Origin: Chryseobacterium indologenes
Lineage (GTDB): Bacteria; Bacteroidota; Bacteroidia; Flavobacteriales; Weeksellaceae
DNA: 64,000 nucleotides
Direction: 5' to 3'
Assembly: GCA_001013295.1 (NCBI GenBank)
Contig: LAZY01000030.1
Coordinates: 62,001-126,000 of the forward strand
Of this stretch, positions 54,093-63,081 are shown piece by piece. A program made the position numbers and the translations under genes. Numbering within the stretch: the first letter of the stretch is position 1; each line of letters begins with the position of its first letter. The notes under the pieces are model-generated. The model was not told the origin of the DNA. It saw nothing but the letters and a program-made list of their open reading frames with translations, and made no database searches.

Positions 54093-54135
54093 CAAAAATA
54101 GAACTTTTTAACACGATAAACAAAAAAAATTGTTA

Positions 54136-54143
54136 TAATTTTG
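54136..54143 (+). promoter_or_regulatory. Candidate ccoI -7 element
   Basis: TAATTTTG fits TAnnTTTG and ends 19 bases before the GTG start. No -33 element is seen, consistent with activator dependence. Confidence 0.45.
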
Positions 54144-54162
54144 TAGTTCAATATTTTATGGG

Positions 54163-56541
54163 GTGAGCGAGAACTGTTTTCATTGTGGTCAAGGTATAGA
54201 AAAAGAGAGAATTTTATTTGATGAAAAGACTTTCTGCTGTAACGGATGTAAATCTGTTTATGAGATTCTGAATTTAAATAATTTAAGCAACTTTTACGAA
54301 CTGAATAAAGGGGCCGGAATCCGACCGGGTGATGAAAATTCTACTCAGTTCGATTATCTGGACACTCCCGAAATCTTTGAAAAGATCACAGACTTCTCAG
54401 AAGGAAACACCAGTCTTGTTACATTCAAGATCCCTGTAATACATTGTTCTTCTTGCATTTGGCTTCTGGAAAGCCTTCATACATTAAACGATCACATCAA
54501 GTATTCTCAGGTTAATTTCACCAGAAAGACCTTACAGATCTCATTCAACCATAACGATCTGAAATTAAGCCAACTAGCTAATTTTTTAACGAATTTAGGA
54601 TACAAACCTGTAATCAGTCTTGAGACGGCGGAAAAAAATGTTGACCATCTCGACAAATCGCTCCTTGTCAAGTTCGCTATTGCAGGATTTGCTTTCGGAA
54701 ACGGGATGTTCCTTGCTTTCCCTGAGTATGTAGGCGGTGAAGATTACTGGATGGAGCATTACAAAGGGCTTTTCAGAGTATTGATGTTCTTATTGGCCTG
54801 CCCTGTTGTATTTTACTCAGCTTCGGACTACTATAAATCCGCATGGTACGGATTAAAAAATAAAATTGTCAATATTGATGTCCCTATTGTACTGGGAATT
54901 TTCGTTCTTTTTGGCAGAAGTATCTATGAAGTAGCCACAGACTACGGTCCCGGATATTTTGATACGCTTTGTGGCCTTCTGTTCTTTATGCTGATGGGTA
55001 AACTCTTCCAAAAGAGAACTTACAGCGCCCTTTCCTATGACAGAGATTATAAATCTTTCTATCCTATTGCTGTTACCAAAGTAGACTTTGAAGGAAAACA
55101 GGAAAACATTCTGCTTTCAGAAGTTAAAGTAGGGGACAGAATTTTAGTTAGAAACCAGGAAATCATCCCGGTAGACGCCATTCTGATCAACGGAGAAGGG
55201 AATATCGACAACAGCTTTATCACCGGAGAAAGTGAAAGCATCAGCAAGCAGCCCGGTGACAAGATTTTTGCCGGAGGTAAGCAGGTAGGTTCTTCTCTTG
55301 AACTGGAAGTAATCAAAGACGTAGACCAGAGTTATCTGACCCAGCTTTGGAACAAAGAAGCTTTTAAAAAGCACGAAACGGGACTTGATACCCTGACCAA
55401 TAATATCAGTAAATATTTCACATTCGTCATTCTGGGAATAGCCCTTATTTCAGGAATATATTGGGCATTTATCGATCTTGAGAAAATGTTCCAGGTTATT
55501 TCAGCTATTCTGATCATCGCCTGTCCTTGTGCCCTTGCCTTATCTGCACCGTTTACTTTCGGACACATTATGAGGATTTTAGGTCGAAATAAATTCTATG
55601 TAAAAGATACTTTAACGATTGAAAAAATAGCTAAGCTGGATACTATTGTTTTTGATAAGACAGGAACTATCACTCACAGAAAAAAGGCCAATATCAAATA
55701 TGAAGGTGCTGAAATCAGCGAGTTTGATCTTCTCAACATTAAAACTTTACTAAAAAATTCAAACCACCCACTTTCCAAATCATTATATGAATTTATAGAA
55801 GCCAATGATGATTATTTCCCGGTAGAAAACTTCCAGGAAATCTCCGGAAAAGGATATGAGGCCAGCGTAAGAGGAAACACCTACAAAATCGGTTCTGCCC
55901 GGTACAACAATCAGGAACCAAAGAACCTGGAAACAGCTGTTTATATCAGCAAAAACGATCAGTTTATTGGTAAATTCATCTTTAAAAACGAATACCGTCC
56001 GAAGCTGAAAGATCTGTTTACAAAACTTACCCAATACAAAATATTTATTCTGAGCGGAGATAATTCTTCTGAAGAAACCCAGCTTAAAGAGCTCATTCCA
56101 AACTATAAAGGAATGGCCTTCAACCAAAGCCCTGAAGACAAACTGAACTACATCAAAAACCTTCAGGATCAGCACATGAAAGTAGCCATGCTTGGAGACG
56201 GGCTGAATGACGCCGGAGCTTTAAAACAAAGTAATGTCGGTATTGCCATTGCTGATGATACAAACAGCTTTACGCCTTCTTCTGATGTGATTATGAATGG
56301 AGAGAAAGTGGTCACTCTGGACAACTATCTGAACGTTTGCAAAGGTTCGATCACAATTGTGAAAATGACATTTATAATCAGCTTTCTTTACAATATCGTT
56401 GGGCTAAGTTACGCAGTTACAGGACACATGCACCCGCTTTTTGCGGCCATCATCATGCCTGTAAGTTCCATAACCGTAGTTACATTCACTACAATTTCGA
56501 CATGGATACTGGGTCGCAAATACTTCAAAAAACAGGCTTAA
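54163..56541 (+). CDS. ccoI: Copper P1B-type ATPase for cbb3 oxidase assembly (CcoI/FixI/CopA2-like)
   Basis: A 792-residue inner-membrane copper exporter that supplies copper for assembly of the binuclear centre. The start is GTG at 54163; the ATG five bases earlier is out of frame and stops at once. N-terminal metal-binding region: CFHCGQ (Cys5, Cys8) and FCCNGCK (25, 26, 29). An HMA domain has HCSSCIW (Cys95, Cys98). P-type blocks in order: TGESESISKQPGDKIFAGGK, ACPCALALSAPFTFG (CPC ion site), DKTGTITHRKK, NHPLSKS and GDGLNDAGALKQ. It is followed by ccoS after 109 bases. Confidence 0.95.
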   Translation: MSENCFHCGQGIEKERILFDEKTFCCNGCKSVYEILNLNNLSNFYELNKGAGIRPGDENSTQFDYLDTPEIFEKITDFSEGNTSLVTFKIPVIHCSSCIWLLESLHTLNDHIKYSQVNFTRKTLQISFNHNDLKLSQLANFLTNLGYKPVISLETAEKNVDHLDKSLLVKFAIAGFAFGNGMFLAFPEYVGGEDYWMEHYKGLFRVLMFLLACPVVFYSASDYYKSAWYGLKNKIVNIDVPIVLGIFVLFGRSIYEVATDYGPGYFDTLCGLLFFMLMGKLFQKRTYSALSYDRDYKSFYPIAVTKVDFEGKQENILLSEVKVGDRILVRNQEIIPVDAILINGEGNIDNSFITGESESISKQPGDKIFAGGKQVGSSLELEVIKDVDQSYLTQLWNKEAFKKHETGLDTLTNNISKYFTFVILGIALISGIYWAFIDLEKMFQVISAILIIACPCALALSAPFTFGHIMRILGRNKFYVKDTLTIEKIAKLDTIVFDKTGTITHRKKANIKYEGAEISEFDLLNIKTLLKNSNHPLSKSLYEFIEANDDYFPVENFQEISGKGYEASVRGNTYKIGSARYNNQEPKNLETAVYISKNDQFIGKFIFKNEYRPKLKDLFTKLTQYKIFILSGDNSSEETQLKELIPNYKGMAFNQSPEDKLNYIKNLQDQHMKVAMLGDGLNDAGALKQSNVGIAIADDTNSFTPSSDVIMNGEKVVTLDNYLNVCKGSITIVKMTFIISFLYNIVGLSYAVTGHMHPLFAAIIMPVSSITVVTFTTISTWILGRKYFKKQA

Positions 56542-56589
56542 ACGCTGTTATTTAGACTGATTTTAAATTAGCTGAAATCGGCATTTCGT

Positions 56590-56643
56590 GATGAATGTCA
56601 TTATTTTTCACTAAATTTGAACCCCGAAAATAGGTTAATTTTG
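56590..56643 (+). promoter_or_regulatory. Candidate ccoS-ccoNO promoter region
   Basis: Two -7 candidates: TAAATTTG at 56612-56619 and TAATTTTG at 56636-56643. TGATGAATGTCA at 56590-56601 is a degenerate FNR/CRP-like dyad just upstream. The second -7 leaves only 7 bases before the ccoS ATG, so the first is preferred. Confidence 0.4.
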
Positions 56644-56650
56644 TTGTCCA

Positions 56651-56860
56651 ATGGATATTCTATATTTAATGATCGTCTGCAGTGTTTCTTTAGCTGCGAT
56701 CTTCCTGGTCGTATTTATAGTGTATGCCAAAAAAGGACAGTTTGAAGATGACGAATCTCCTGCTGTCAGAATCCTTTTTGATGATGAAATCAAAGAAAAA
56801 GATGAAACTGGCGACAAGAATAAAGACGAGAAAGAAATAGGAGAAAATAATAAAAATTGA
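56651..56860 (+). CDS. ccoS: cbb3 oxidase assembly protein CcoS
   Basis: A 69-residue protein with one membrane segment (about residues 4-26, LMIVCSVSLAAIFLVVFIVY), then AKKGQFEDDESPAVRILFDD, the CcoS signature. It is needed for cofactor insertion in cbb3 oxidase. The acidic/basic tail is longer than in proteobacteria. The start 21 bases before ccoNO places it first in the oxidase structural operon. Confidence 0.92.
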   Translation: MDILYLMIVCSVSLAAIFLVVFIVYAKKGQFEDDESPAVRILFDDEIKEKDETGDKNKDEKEIGENNKN

Positions 56861-56881
56861 GAAAAATAGTGAATAGTTGAT

Positions 56882-59143
56882 ATGGAAACACAAAAGTTTA
56901 GTTATGACAATAGTATTGTCCGTGCGTTCCTCTATGCAACCATTATCTTTGGTTTCATAGGATTTACGTTTGGGCTTACGGCGGCATTAATGCTTTTCTA
57001 CCCGGAATTACCTGAATTCTTATTCGGGACAGATGATACAACCATCAGAAGTTTATCATCAGGTAATATTCAAGGGTTAATAAACACTCATGGTGCATTT
57101 GGTTTTGGTAGAATCAGAATGTTGCACACCAATACGGTAATCTTTGCATTCGTATGTAATATCGTGTATGTTGGGGTATACTACTCTACACAAAGATTAT
57201 TAAAAACAAGAATGTATAGTGATACATTATCTTGGATTCATTTCTGGACTTGGCAGTTTATGATCGTTGCTACGTTCATTACATTCTTTATGGGGATCAA
57301 CACTTCAAAAGAATATGCTGAACACGAATGGCCGATCGATATATTAATCGCTATCTCTTGGATCATTTTCGGGGTGAATATGATTATGACTATTGCAAGA
57401 AGAAGAGTAAGACACCTTTATGTAGCCATCTGGTTCTATTTAGGTACTTGGGTTGCAGTAGCAATGTTGCATATTTTCAACAACCTTGAAGTTCCGTTAT
57501 CTTTCTCAGGCTGGAAGTCTTATTCTGCATATGCAGGAGCAAAAGATGCCATCGTACAGTGGTGGTATGGTCACAATGCAGTAGCATTCGTATTGACAAC
57601 TCCGGTACTAGGTTTAATGTATTACTTCTTACCAAAAGCGGCAGACAGACCGGTATTCTCTTATAAACTGTCTATTATTCACTTTTGGTCTTTGATCTTC
57701 GTATATATCTGGGCTGGTCCTCACCACCTTCAGTATACCGCTCTTCCAGCATGGGCACAGGCAGTAGGAACAGGTTTCTCTATCATGCTTATTGCACCGT
57801 CTTGGGGAGGAATGTTAAATGGTCTTCTTACCTTAAGAGGAGCTTGGGATAAAGTAAGAGAAAATCCTATCCTTAAGTTCTTCGTAGTAGCTGTTACTTG
57901 TTATGGTATGGCAACATTTGAAGGACCACTTTTAGCAACTAAAAACATCAACAAAATTGGTCACTTTACAGACTGGGTTATCGGTCACGTACACTTAGGA
58001 GCTCTTGGATGGAATGGTTTCATGGCATTCGGGGTTATCTATTACCTGGTACCAATTATGTGGAGAACAAAACTTTGGTCTGTAAAATTAGCTAACTGGC
58101 ATTTCTGGTTAGGGACATTAGGAATCATTTTCTATGCAGTACCAATGTATATTTCAGGATTCACACAAGGATTAATGTGGAAACAATTCAACCCGGACGG
58201 AACTCTGTTATGGAAAAACTGGTTGGATACAGTAACTGCGATTATTCCTTACTTCAAAATGAGATTCGTAGGAGGTTTATTCTACATTTCAGGAGCAATC
58301 TTAATGATTGTAAACGTAATTGCTACGGTAAGAAAAGGATCATTCCAGAAAGAAGTTCCTGCTGAAGCACCTGCATTGGCAAACATCGGAAACAAACGTA
58401 AAGAAGGAGAAGGATTCCACCTTTGGTTGGAAAGAATGCCGATGTTGTTAACAGTATTATCATTGTTTACAATTTCAATCGGAAGTATGGTGGAAATCAT
58501 CCCTACTCTATCTCTTAAGAAAAGTGTTCCTACCATTTCAGCGGTAAAACCTTATTCTCCGCTTGAATTAGAAGGTAGAGATATTTATATCCGTGAAGGA
58601 TGTAACGCATGTCACTCTCAAATGGTAAGACCATTCAGAGATGAGATCGTAAGATTCAACGGTAAAAACGGACAGTACTCCAAAGCTGGAGAATTCGTAT
58701 ACGACAGACCATTCCTATGGGGTTCTAAGAGAACAGGACCGGATTTACATAGAGAAGGTGGTAAAAACCCAAGTTCTTGGCATTACAAACACATGTATAA
58801 CCCAAGATCTACATCTGCAGGTTCTATCATGCCTCGTTACCCTTGGTTAATTGCTACAGACTTAGACAGAACTAAGATGGTAGACAAGATGAAGCTGATG
58901 AAGAATACATTTGATGTACCTTATACAAAACCTCAAATTGATTCTGCAAATGCATGGGCAGATAACCAGGCTAAGAAAATTGTAAAAGATATCTTCTCTG
59001 AAGCAAATGACCTTAAAGAGGCTTATGCTAAGAAACCTCAGGGAGAATTGGAGAAAAAAGAAATCGTAGCTCTTATTTCTTATCTTCAGAGACTGGGAAC
59101 TGATATCAAAACAACTGAAATCAAAACTGCAAGTAATAACTAA
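56882..59143 (+). CDS. ccoNO: Fused cbb3 cytochrome c oxidase subunits I and II (CcoN-CcoO)
   Basis: A 753-residue fusion. Residues about 1-490 are CcoN, the haem-copper catalytic subunit with about 12 membrane helices and the His-rich blocks NTHGAFGFGRIRMLHTNTVI, VQWWYGHNAVAF, AGPHHLQYTALP and IGHVHLGALGWNG. Residues about 535-753 are CcoO, anchored by one helix, with haem c motif CNACH (Cys574-His578) in REGCNACHSQMVRPFRDE and sixth ligand Met in GSIMPRYPWL. The fusion is a Bacteroidota trait. High-affinity oxygen respiration; operates with ccoP. Confidence 0.97.
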   Translation: METQKFSYDNSIVRAFLYATIIFGFIGFTFGLTAALMLFYPELPEFLFGTDDTTIRSLSSGNIQGLINTHGAFGFGRIRMLHTNTVIFAFVCNIVYVGVYYSTQRLLKTRMYSDTLSWIHFWTWQFMIVATFITFFMGINTSKEYAEHEWPIDILIAISWIIFGVNMIMTIARRRVRHLYVAIWFYLGTWVAVAMLHIFNNLEVPLSFSGWKSYSAYAGAKDAIVQWWYGHNAVAFVLTTPVLGLMYYFLPKAADRPVFSYKLSIIHFWSLIFVYIWAGPHHLQYTALPAWAQAVGTGFSIMLIAPSWGGMLNGLLTLRGAWDKVRENPILKFFVVAVTCYGMATFEGPLLATKNINKIGHFTDWVIGHVHLGALGWNGFMAFGVIYYLVPIMWRTKLWSVKLANWHFWLGTLGIIFYAVPMYISGFTQGLMWKQFNPDGTLLWKNWLDTVTAIIPYFKMRFVGGLFYISGAILMIVNVIATVRKGSFQKEVPAEAPALANIGNKRKEGEGFHLWLERMPMLLTVLSLFTISIGSMVEIIPTLSLKKSVPTISAVKPYSPLELEGRDIYIREGCNACHSQMVRPFRDEIVRFNGKNGQYSKAGEFVYDRPFLWGSKRTGPDLHREGGKNPSSWHYKHMYNPRSTSAGSIMPRYPWLIATDLDRTKMVDKMKLMKNTFDVPYTKPQIDSANAWADNQAKKIVKDIFSEANDLKEAYAKKPQGELEKKEIVALISYLQRLGTDIKTTEIKTASNN

Positions 59144-59165
59144 AAAACATTAAAAGGTTCATATT

Positions 59166-59366
59166 ATGATTCCTCAGAACTTTAAAGATATATTATCCAA
59201 TACAGAAAATGCTGGTTTCTACCAGACGCTGGCTCTGATTTTCTTTATGCTGTTCTTCGTAGCTTTGATAATCTATGTTTTTAGCAAGCCTAAAAAATAT
59301 TACAAAGAAGAAGAAGAAGCACCTCTTGGGGATGATGAAGATGACGATTTTAATTTAAAAAATTAG
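59166..59366 (+). CDS. ccoQ: cbb3 oxidase small subunit, CcoQ-like
   Basis: A 66-residue single-helix protein (about residues 22-41, LALIFFMLFFVALIIYVFSK) followed by KPKKYYKEEEE and an acidic tail, the CcoQ/FixQ pattern. It stabilises the oxidase in other bacteria. It sits between ccoNO (22 bases) and ccoP (9 bases), which supports the call. Confidence 0.88.
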   Translation: MIPQNFKDILSNTENAGFYQTLALIFFMLFFVALIIYVFSKPKKYYKEEEEAPLGDDEDDDFNLKN

Positions 59367-59375
59367 ACTATTTTT

Positions 59376-60254
59376 ATGAAACAAAGAACACCTGTTGTCG
59401 TAAACATCTTAATAATAATCGGTCTTTTAATCGTTTTTTATTATTTGTTTGTACAAAGTTATGCATTCCTAGGTTCGCCTTACTTCTGGGGAACTGTTGT
59501 GATCGCTGGTATTCTGGCTTACATTCACAGTGCCATTGGAGACCTTATTGAAAACAACAAATTCAAAAAATTATCTCCTGAAGAAAAAGCGGCTTATTTA
59601 GCTGAAAAGAAAGTTCCTTTCTTCAAAAGAATGTATGCAGCCGCATTTAAAAAGCAATCTGATACAGAAGAAAAAGATATCCTTATCGACCACGGTTTTG
59701 ATGGGATCATGGAGTTGGATAACCAATTACCAAAATGGTGGGTAGGTTTATTCTATTTTGGGACCGCTTTTTGTATTGTATATATCGCAGCTTACTCTTT
59801 CACAGACTTCGCACACCCATTGAGCGAATATGAAAAAGAATATAAAGAGCAGATGGCTGCTATTGATAAGTATATGAAAGAACAGCCGCCTGTAACGATT
59901 GAATCTGCAAAATATTCAGCAGATAACATCGCTGCCGGAGAAGAAGTATTCAAAACCAACTGTGTATCTTGTCACTCTGATGGTGGTAGAGGAGGAATCG
60001 GACCAAACCTTACCGATAACTACTGGCACAACCAACCTGAGAAGACCTTATTCAAAAACGTATTCCACGTTGTAGAAAATGGGGTAACAGGAACAGCAAT
60101 GCAGGCTTGGGGTAAAAATGGGGTACTAACAGGTAATGACATTCAAAATGTTGCTGCTTATGTTTACCACATCAACCAGGAGCAGCCTCCAATTACTCCT
60201 GCACAAGGAGGAGCAACACCATATGGTGAGGAAGCGCATTGGGAAAAAGAATAA
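59376..60254 (+). CDS. ccoP: cbb3 oxidase subunit III (CcoP), monohaem
   Basis: A 292-residue c-type cytochrome. It has membrane segments at about residues 9-46 and 124-144. The N-terminal part is longer than in proteobacterial CcoP. One cytochrome c domain is present with NCVSCHSDGG (Cys196 to His200) and the Met ligand in GTAMQAWG. Proteobacterial CcoP carries two CxxCH motifs; only one is found here. It delivers electrons to CcoNO. A strong hairpin terminator follows before ccoG. Confidence 0.94.
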   Translation: MKQRTPVVVNILIIIGLLIVFYYLFVQSYAFLGSPYFWGTVVIAGILAYIHSAIGDLIENNKFKKLSPEEKAAYLAEKKVPFFKRMYAAAFKKQSDTEEKDILIDHGFDGIMELDNQLPKWWVGLFYFGTAFCIVYIAAYSFTDFAHPLSEYEKEYKEQMAAIDKYMKEQPPVTIESAKYSADNIAAGEEVFKTNCVSCHSDGGRGGIGPNLTDNYWHNQPEKTLFKNVFHVVENGVTGTAMQAWGKNGVLTGNDIQNVAAYVYHINQEQPPITPAQGGATPYGEEAHWEKE

Positions 60255-60276
60255 TTTAGAAAATTAGAAACATATG

Positions 60277-60330
60277 AAAAAAACATAATTTGTTATTACC
60301 TTAAAAATAGTAACGAATTATGTTTTTTCT
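60277..60330 (+). terminator. Hairpin terminator between ccoP and ccoG
   Basis: A-rich arm AAAAAAACATAATTTGTTA (60277-60295) pairs with TAACGAATTATGTTTTTT (60311-60328) with one mismatch around a short A-rich loop, then TCTTTTTT. It should end most ccoNOQP transcripts. Confidence 0.75.
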
Positions 60331-60350
60331 TTTTTAAACACATTACAAAT

Positions 60351-61805
60351 ATGTCAGACATAGAAGAAATAGAAGTACGAGGCGGACAGGGACAGGTTCT
60401 GGACCCTGAAACTTACAGGGATTCTATTGGGACAATGGAGCAATCCGGTAAGAGAAAATGGGTATTTCCAAGAAAGCCAAAAGGGAAATATACCAACTAT
60501 AGAAACATTGTAAGCTATCTTTTATTAATTATTTATTTTTCATTACCGTTCATCAAGATCAACGGAAACCCGTTGCTGATGTTCAATGTAATAGACAGGG
60601 AGTTTTTCATCTTTGGACAGCCTTTCTATCCACAGGACTTTTTTATCCTGACTTTGGGTGCTATCGCCTCTTTGATCTTTATTATCGTTTTTACGATTGC
60701 GTTCGGAAGAATTTTCTGCGGATGGATATGTCCTCAGACAATTTTTATGGAATCGATCTTCCGTAAAATCGAATACCTGATCGAAGGAGACCGAAACAAG
60801 CAGATGAAGCTGGACAGACAGGAGTGGAACAGTGAAAAGATCTGGAAAAGAAGTTTAAAATGGTCTGTTTATATCGTTATTTCACTCATCATCACTCACT
60901 TTATGTTTATGTATATCGTGGGGTATGAAGAGGTATTGAAAATTGTATCTGAAGGACCGTTTGCCCATCCTACCAATTTTATTGTAATGATTCTCCTTAC
61001 CGCTGCATTCTATTTCGTATTTGCATGGTTCAGAGAGCAGGTATGTACTTTGGTTTGCCCATACGGAAGACTTCAGGGGGTATTGATTGATAAAGATACC
61101 ATCAACGTTTTCTACGATTTCAAAAGAGGAGAAGGCAGATCAAAATGGAGAAAAGGAGAAGACAGAAAAGCAGCGGGTAAAGGTGACTGTATCGACTGCC
61201 ACCAATGTGTAGTGGTATGCCCTACCGGAATTGACATCAGAGATGGCCAGCAGCTGGAATGTATCAACTGTACAGCCTGTATTGATGCCTGTGATGAAGT
61301 AATGGAAAAAGTAGGCCTTCCAAAAGGTCTGATCAGATATGCTTCGGAAAATGAAATTGAGAAAGAAACTCAGTTCAAATTTACAGGAAGAATGAAAGGA
61401 TTCAGTATATTCTTACTCCTTCTTGTAGGATTCCTAGGCTATCTTCTTTACAGCCGTGGCGAAATGGAAGCTAAATTCATTAAGCCGGCAGGAAGCACCT
61501 TCTTCGTAAGAGACGGGAAGATTACCAATACTTATAATTATACTTTCCTCAATAAGACCAACGATAAAAAAATCGTTACCATCAAAGTGATAGAGCCTAC
61601 TCACGGAGAGATTACCTATAGTGCTTCAAGCAAGATCCAGGTAGACCGGGACAAGATTTCTAAAGGAACCATCAACATCAGCTTCCCGGAATCTGAAATG
61701 AAACTTTCCAAACAGAATATTACGATTGGAGTCTATGATATGAAAGGTAAACTTATCGATTCTTATCAGACGTATTTTGAAGGACCATTTAATTTACAAT
61801 TTTAA
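60351..61805 (+). CDS. ccoG: cbb3 oxidase accessory protein CcoG (polyferredoxin-like)
   Basis: A 484-residue membrane protein (FixG/RdxA) that reduces copper for oxidase maturation in proteobacteria. Segments are at about residues 55-75, 95-115, 170-190 and 205-225. FGRIFCGWICPQTIFMES is the NapH-like motif. Two [4Fe-4S] motifs follow: CIDCHQCVVVCPTGID and CINCTACIDACDEV, each CxxCxxCxxxC. The C-terminal half is a periplasmic Ig-like domain after a last helix (about 347-364). The start after a terminator suggests partly independent expression. Confidence 0.95.
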   Translation: MSDIEEIEVRGGQGQVLDPETYRDSIGTMEQSGKRKWVFPRKPKGKYTNYRNIVSYLLLIIYFSLPFIKINGNPLLMFNVIDREFFIFGQPFYPQDFFILTLGAIASLIFIIVFTIAFGRIFCGWICPQTIFMESIFRKIEYLIEGDRNKQMKLDRQEWNSEKIWKRSLKWSVYIVISLIITHFMFMYIVGYEEVLKIVSEGPFAHPTNFIVMILLTAAFYFVFAWFREQVCTLVCPYGRLQGVLIDKDTINVFYDFKRGEGRSKWRKGEDRKAAGKGDCIDCHQCVVVCPTGIDIRDGQQLECINCTACIDACDEVMEKVGLPKGLIRYASENEIEKETQFKFTGRMKGFSIFLLLLVGFLGYLLYSRGEMEAKFIKPAGSTFFVRDGKITNTYNYTFLNKTNDKKIVTIKVIEPTHGEITYSASSKIQVDRDKISKGTINISFPESEMKLSKQNITIGVYDMKGKLIDSYQTYFEGPFNLQF

Positions 61806-61821
61806 TTAACAAATACATAAG

Positions 61822-61862
61822 CATTTTCATCATCATTCATGATCATAATGATTGTGGAAATG
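61822..61862 (+). other. Long hairpin between ccoG and ccoH
   Basis: CATTTTCATCATCATT (61822-61837) pairs with AATGATTGTGGAAATG (61847-61862): 16 positions, one mismatch and three G-U pairs, with a nine-base loop CATGATCAT. No T tract follows, so it is not a terminator. A processing or stability signal is possible. Confidence 0.5.
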
Positions 61863-61897
61863 TTTCAACAAAACCATAAAAATAAAATCCGGAAGAA

Positions 61898-62347
61898 ATG
61901 AAGAACTTTAGTTGGGGACACGGTGTTGTAATTGCATTAGCTGCATTCATCATTTTTATATTATCCATGTTATTTCTTTTCCCGAACGGGCAGAAAAACT
62001 CTGAAATGGTCACCGATAATTATTATGAAGAAGAATTACAGTACCAGGATGTAATTGATGCCAAGAAAAGAGCTGACGAACTACAGGAGAAGCCTGTTTA
62101 CAGCCAGACTACCGAAGGAATAAAAATCACTTTTCCACAAGATTATAACAGCTCAAATACTACGGTAAAATTTGTTTTAAACAGAACCGACGACCAGAAT
62201 TTAGATATTAAAAAATCTGTACAGCTTACGGGCCAGTCATTTGTAATACCAGCACAGGTATTGAAAATGGGTAATTATACTTTAAGACTGAGCTGGACTA
62301 AAGACAAAACAGACTATCGAATAGATTACGACGTGATATGGAAATAG
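61898..62347 (+). CDS. ccoH: FixH-like cbb3 oxidase accessory protein CcoH
   Basis: A 149-residue protein with an N-terminal helix (about residues 8-29, GVVIALAAFIIFILSMLFLF), then NGQKNSEMVTDNYYEEELQY, the FixH/CcoH signature, and a periplasmic beta domain. It is needed for cbb3 assembly or stability. Its 3' end overlaps the SafE-like gene by 10 bases, so the two are coupled. A hairpin lies in the 92-base gap from ccoG. Confidence 0.92.
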   Translation: MKNFSWGHGVVIALAAFIIFILSMLFLFPNGQKNSEMVTDNYYEEELQYQDVIDAKKRADELQEKPVYSQTTEGIKITFPQDYNSSNTTVKFVLNRTDDQNLDIKKSVQLTGQSFVIPAQVLKMGNYTLRLSWTKDKTDYRIDYDVIWK

Positions 62348-63063
62348 GACTTGTTGTATCGGCTATTGCCTTAGGCTTTACTTCCGGTTTTCACTGTATC
62401 GGAATGTGCGGGCCTATTGCTTTATCGATGGGATTAACCAAAAAACAGGCGGCCAATTTTTATCTCCAGAATCTGACCTATCAATTCGGAAGAATTTTCA
62501 CCTATTCATTATTGGGTGCACTTCTGGGAATTATAGGCCAGGGATTTGAGATGGCTGGCTTTCAGAAGTACCTGACGATCACCGCTGGAGTCTTGCTGAT
62601 CATCATGGCTGTATTTTCATTTGGAGGAAAAGATTTTGCGTCAAAAATTCCTTTTTTATCCAAATTCTTGTATTCTGTAAAATCCAATCTGGGAAGACTG
62701 CTTCAAAAGGCAGATTACCGCTCCAGATTTACAACAGGTATCCTCAATGGCTTTTTACCATGCGGAATGGTTTATATGGCTCTTACCGCAAGTCTTGCAG
62801 GCGGAGGAATATGGCAGGGAGCCTTATATATGGTTTTATTTGGCCTGGGAACCCTTCCGTTCATGTTTGCCATCGTTCTTGCCGGAAATCTCATGAATCA
62901 GGCCTTCAGAATAAAAGTTTTGAAAGCAGTTCCGATTATCATGATCATTCTGGGTGGGCTATTTATCCTGAGAGGGTTAGAACTGGGCATTCCTTATGTT
63001 TCACCAAAGGCCGAATCTATGACGATTTCAAAGGATCCAAACGGCGCTGTCAACTGTCATTAA
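62338..63063 (+). CDS. SafE/UreH2-like membrane protein
   Basis: A 241-residue integral membrane protein with about six segments. N-terminal motif GFHCIGMCGPIALSMG (Cys20 and Cys24) and mid-protein NGFLPCGMVYMAL are typical of the cytochrome-biogenesis/UreH_2 (PF13386) group often annotated as sulfite exporter TauE/SafE. In cbb3 loci of Bacteroidota this gene regularly follows ccoH; a metal (copper) or thiol-redox role in oxidase assembly is inference from context and the Cys/His motif. It ends 18 bases before the lipoprotein gene. Confidence 0.85.
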   Translation: MEIGLVVSAIALGFTSGFHCIGMCGPIALSMGLTKKQAANFYLQNLTYQFGRIFTYSLLGALLGIIGQGFEMAGFQKYLTITAGVLLIIMAVFSFGGKDFASKIPFLSKFLYSVKSNLGRLLQKADYRSRFTTGILNGFLPCGMVYMALTASLAGGGIWQGALYMVLFGLGTLPFMFAIVLAGNLMNQAFRIKVLKAVPIIMIILGGLFILRGLELGIPYVSPKAESMTISKDPNGAVNCH

Positions 63064-63081
63064 TTAGCATTTTAAATAACC

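Noticed and set aside
61840..61901. 20-codon frame (MIIMIVEMFQ...) in the ccoG-ccoH gap
   Set aside because: Begins within the hairpin and has no recognisable features; chance open frame in AT-rich DNA.
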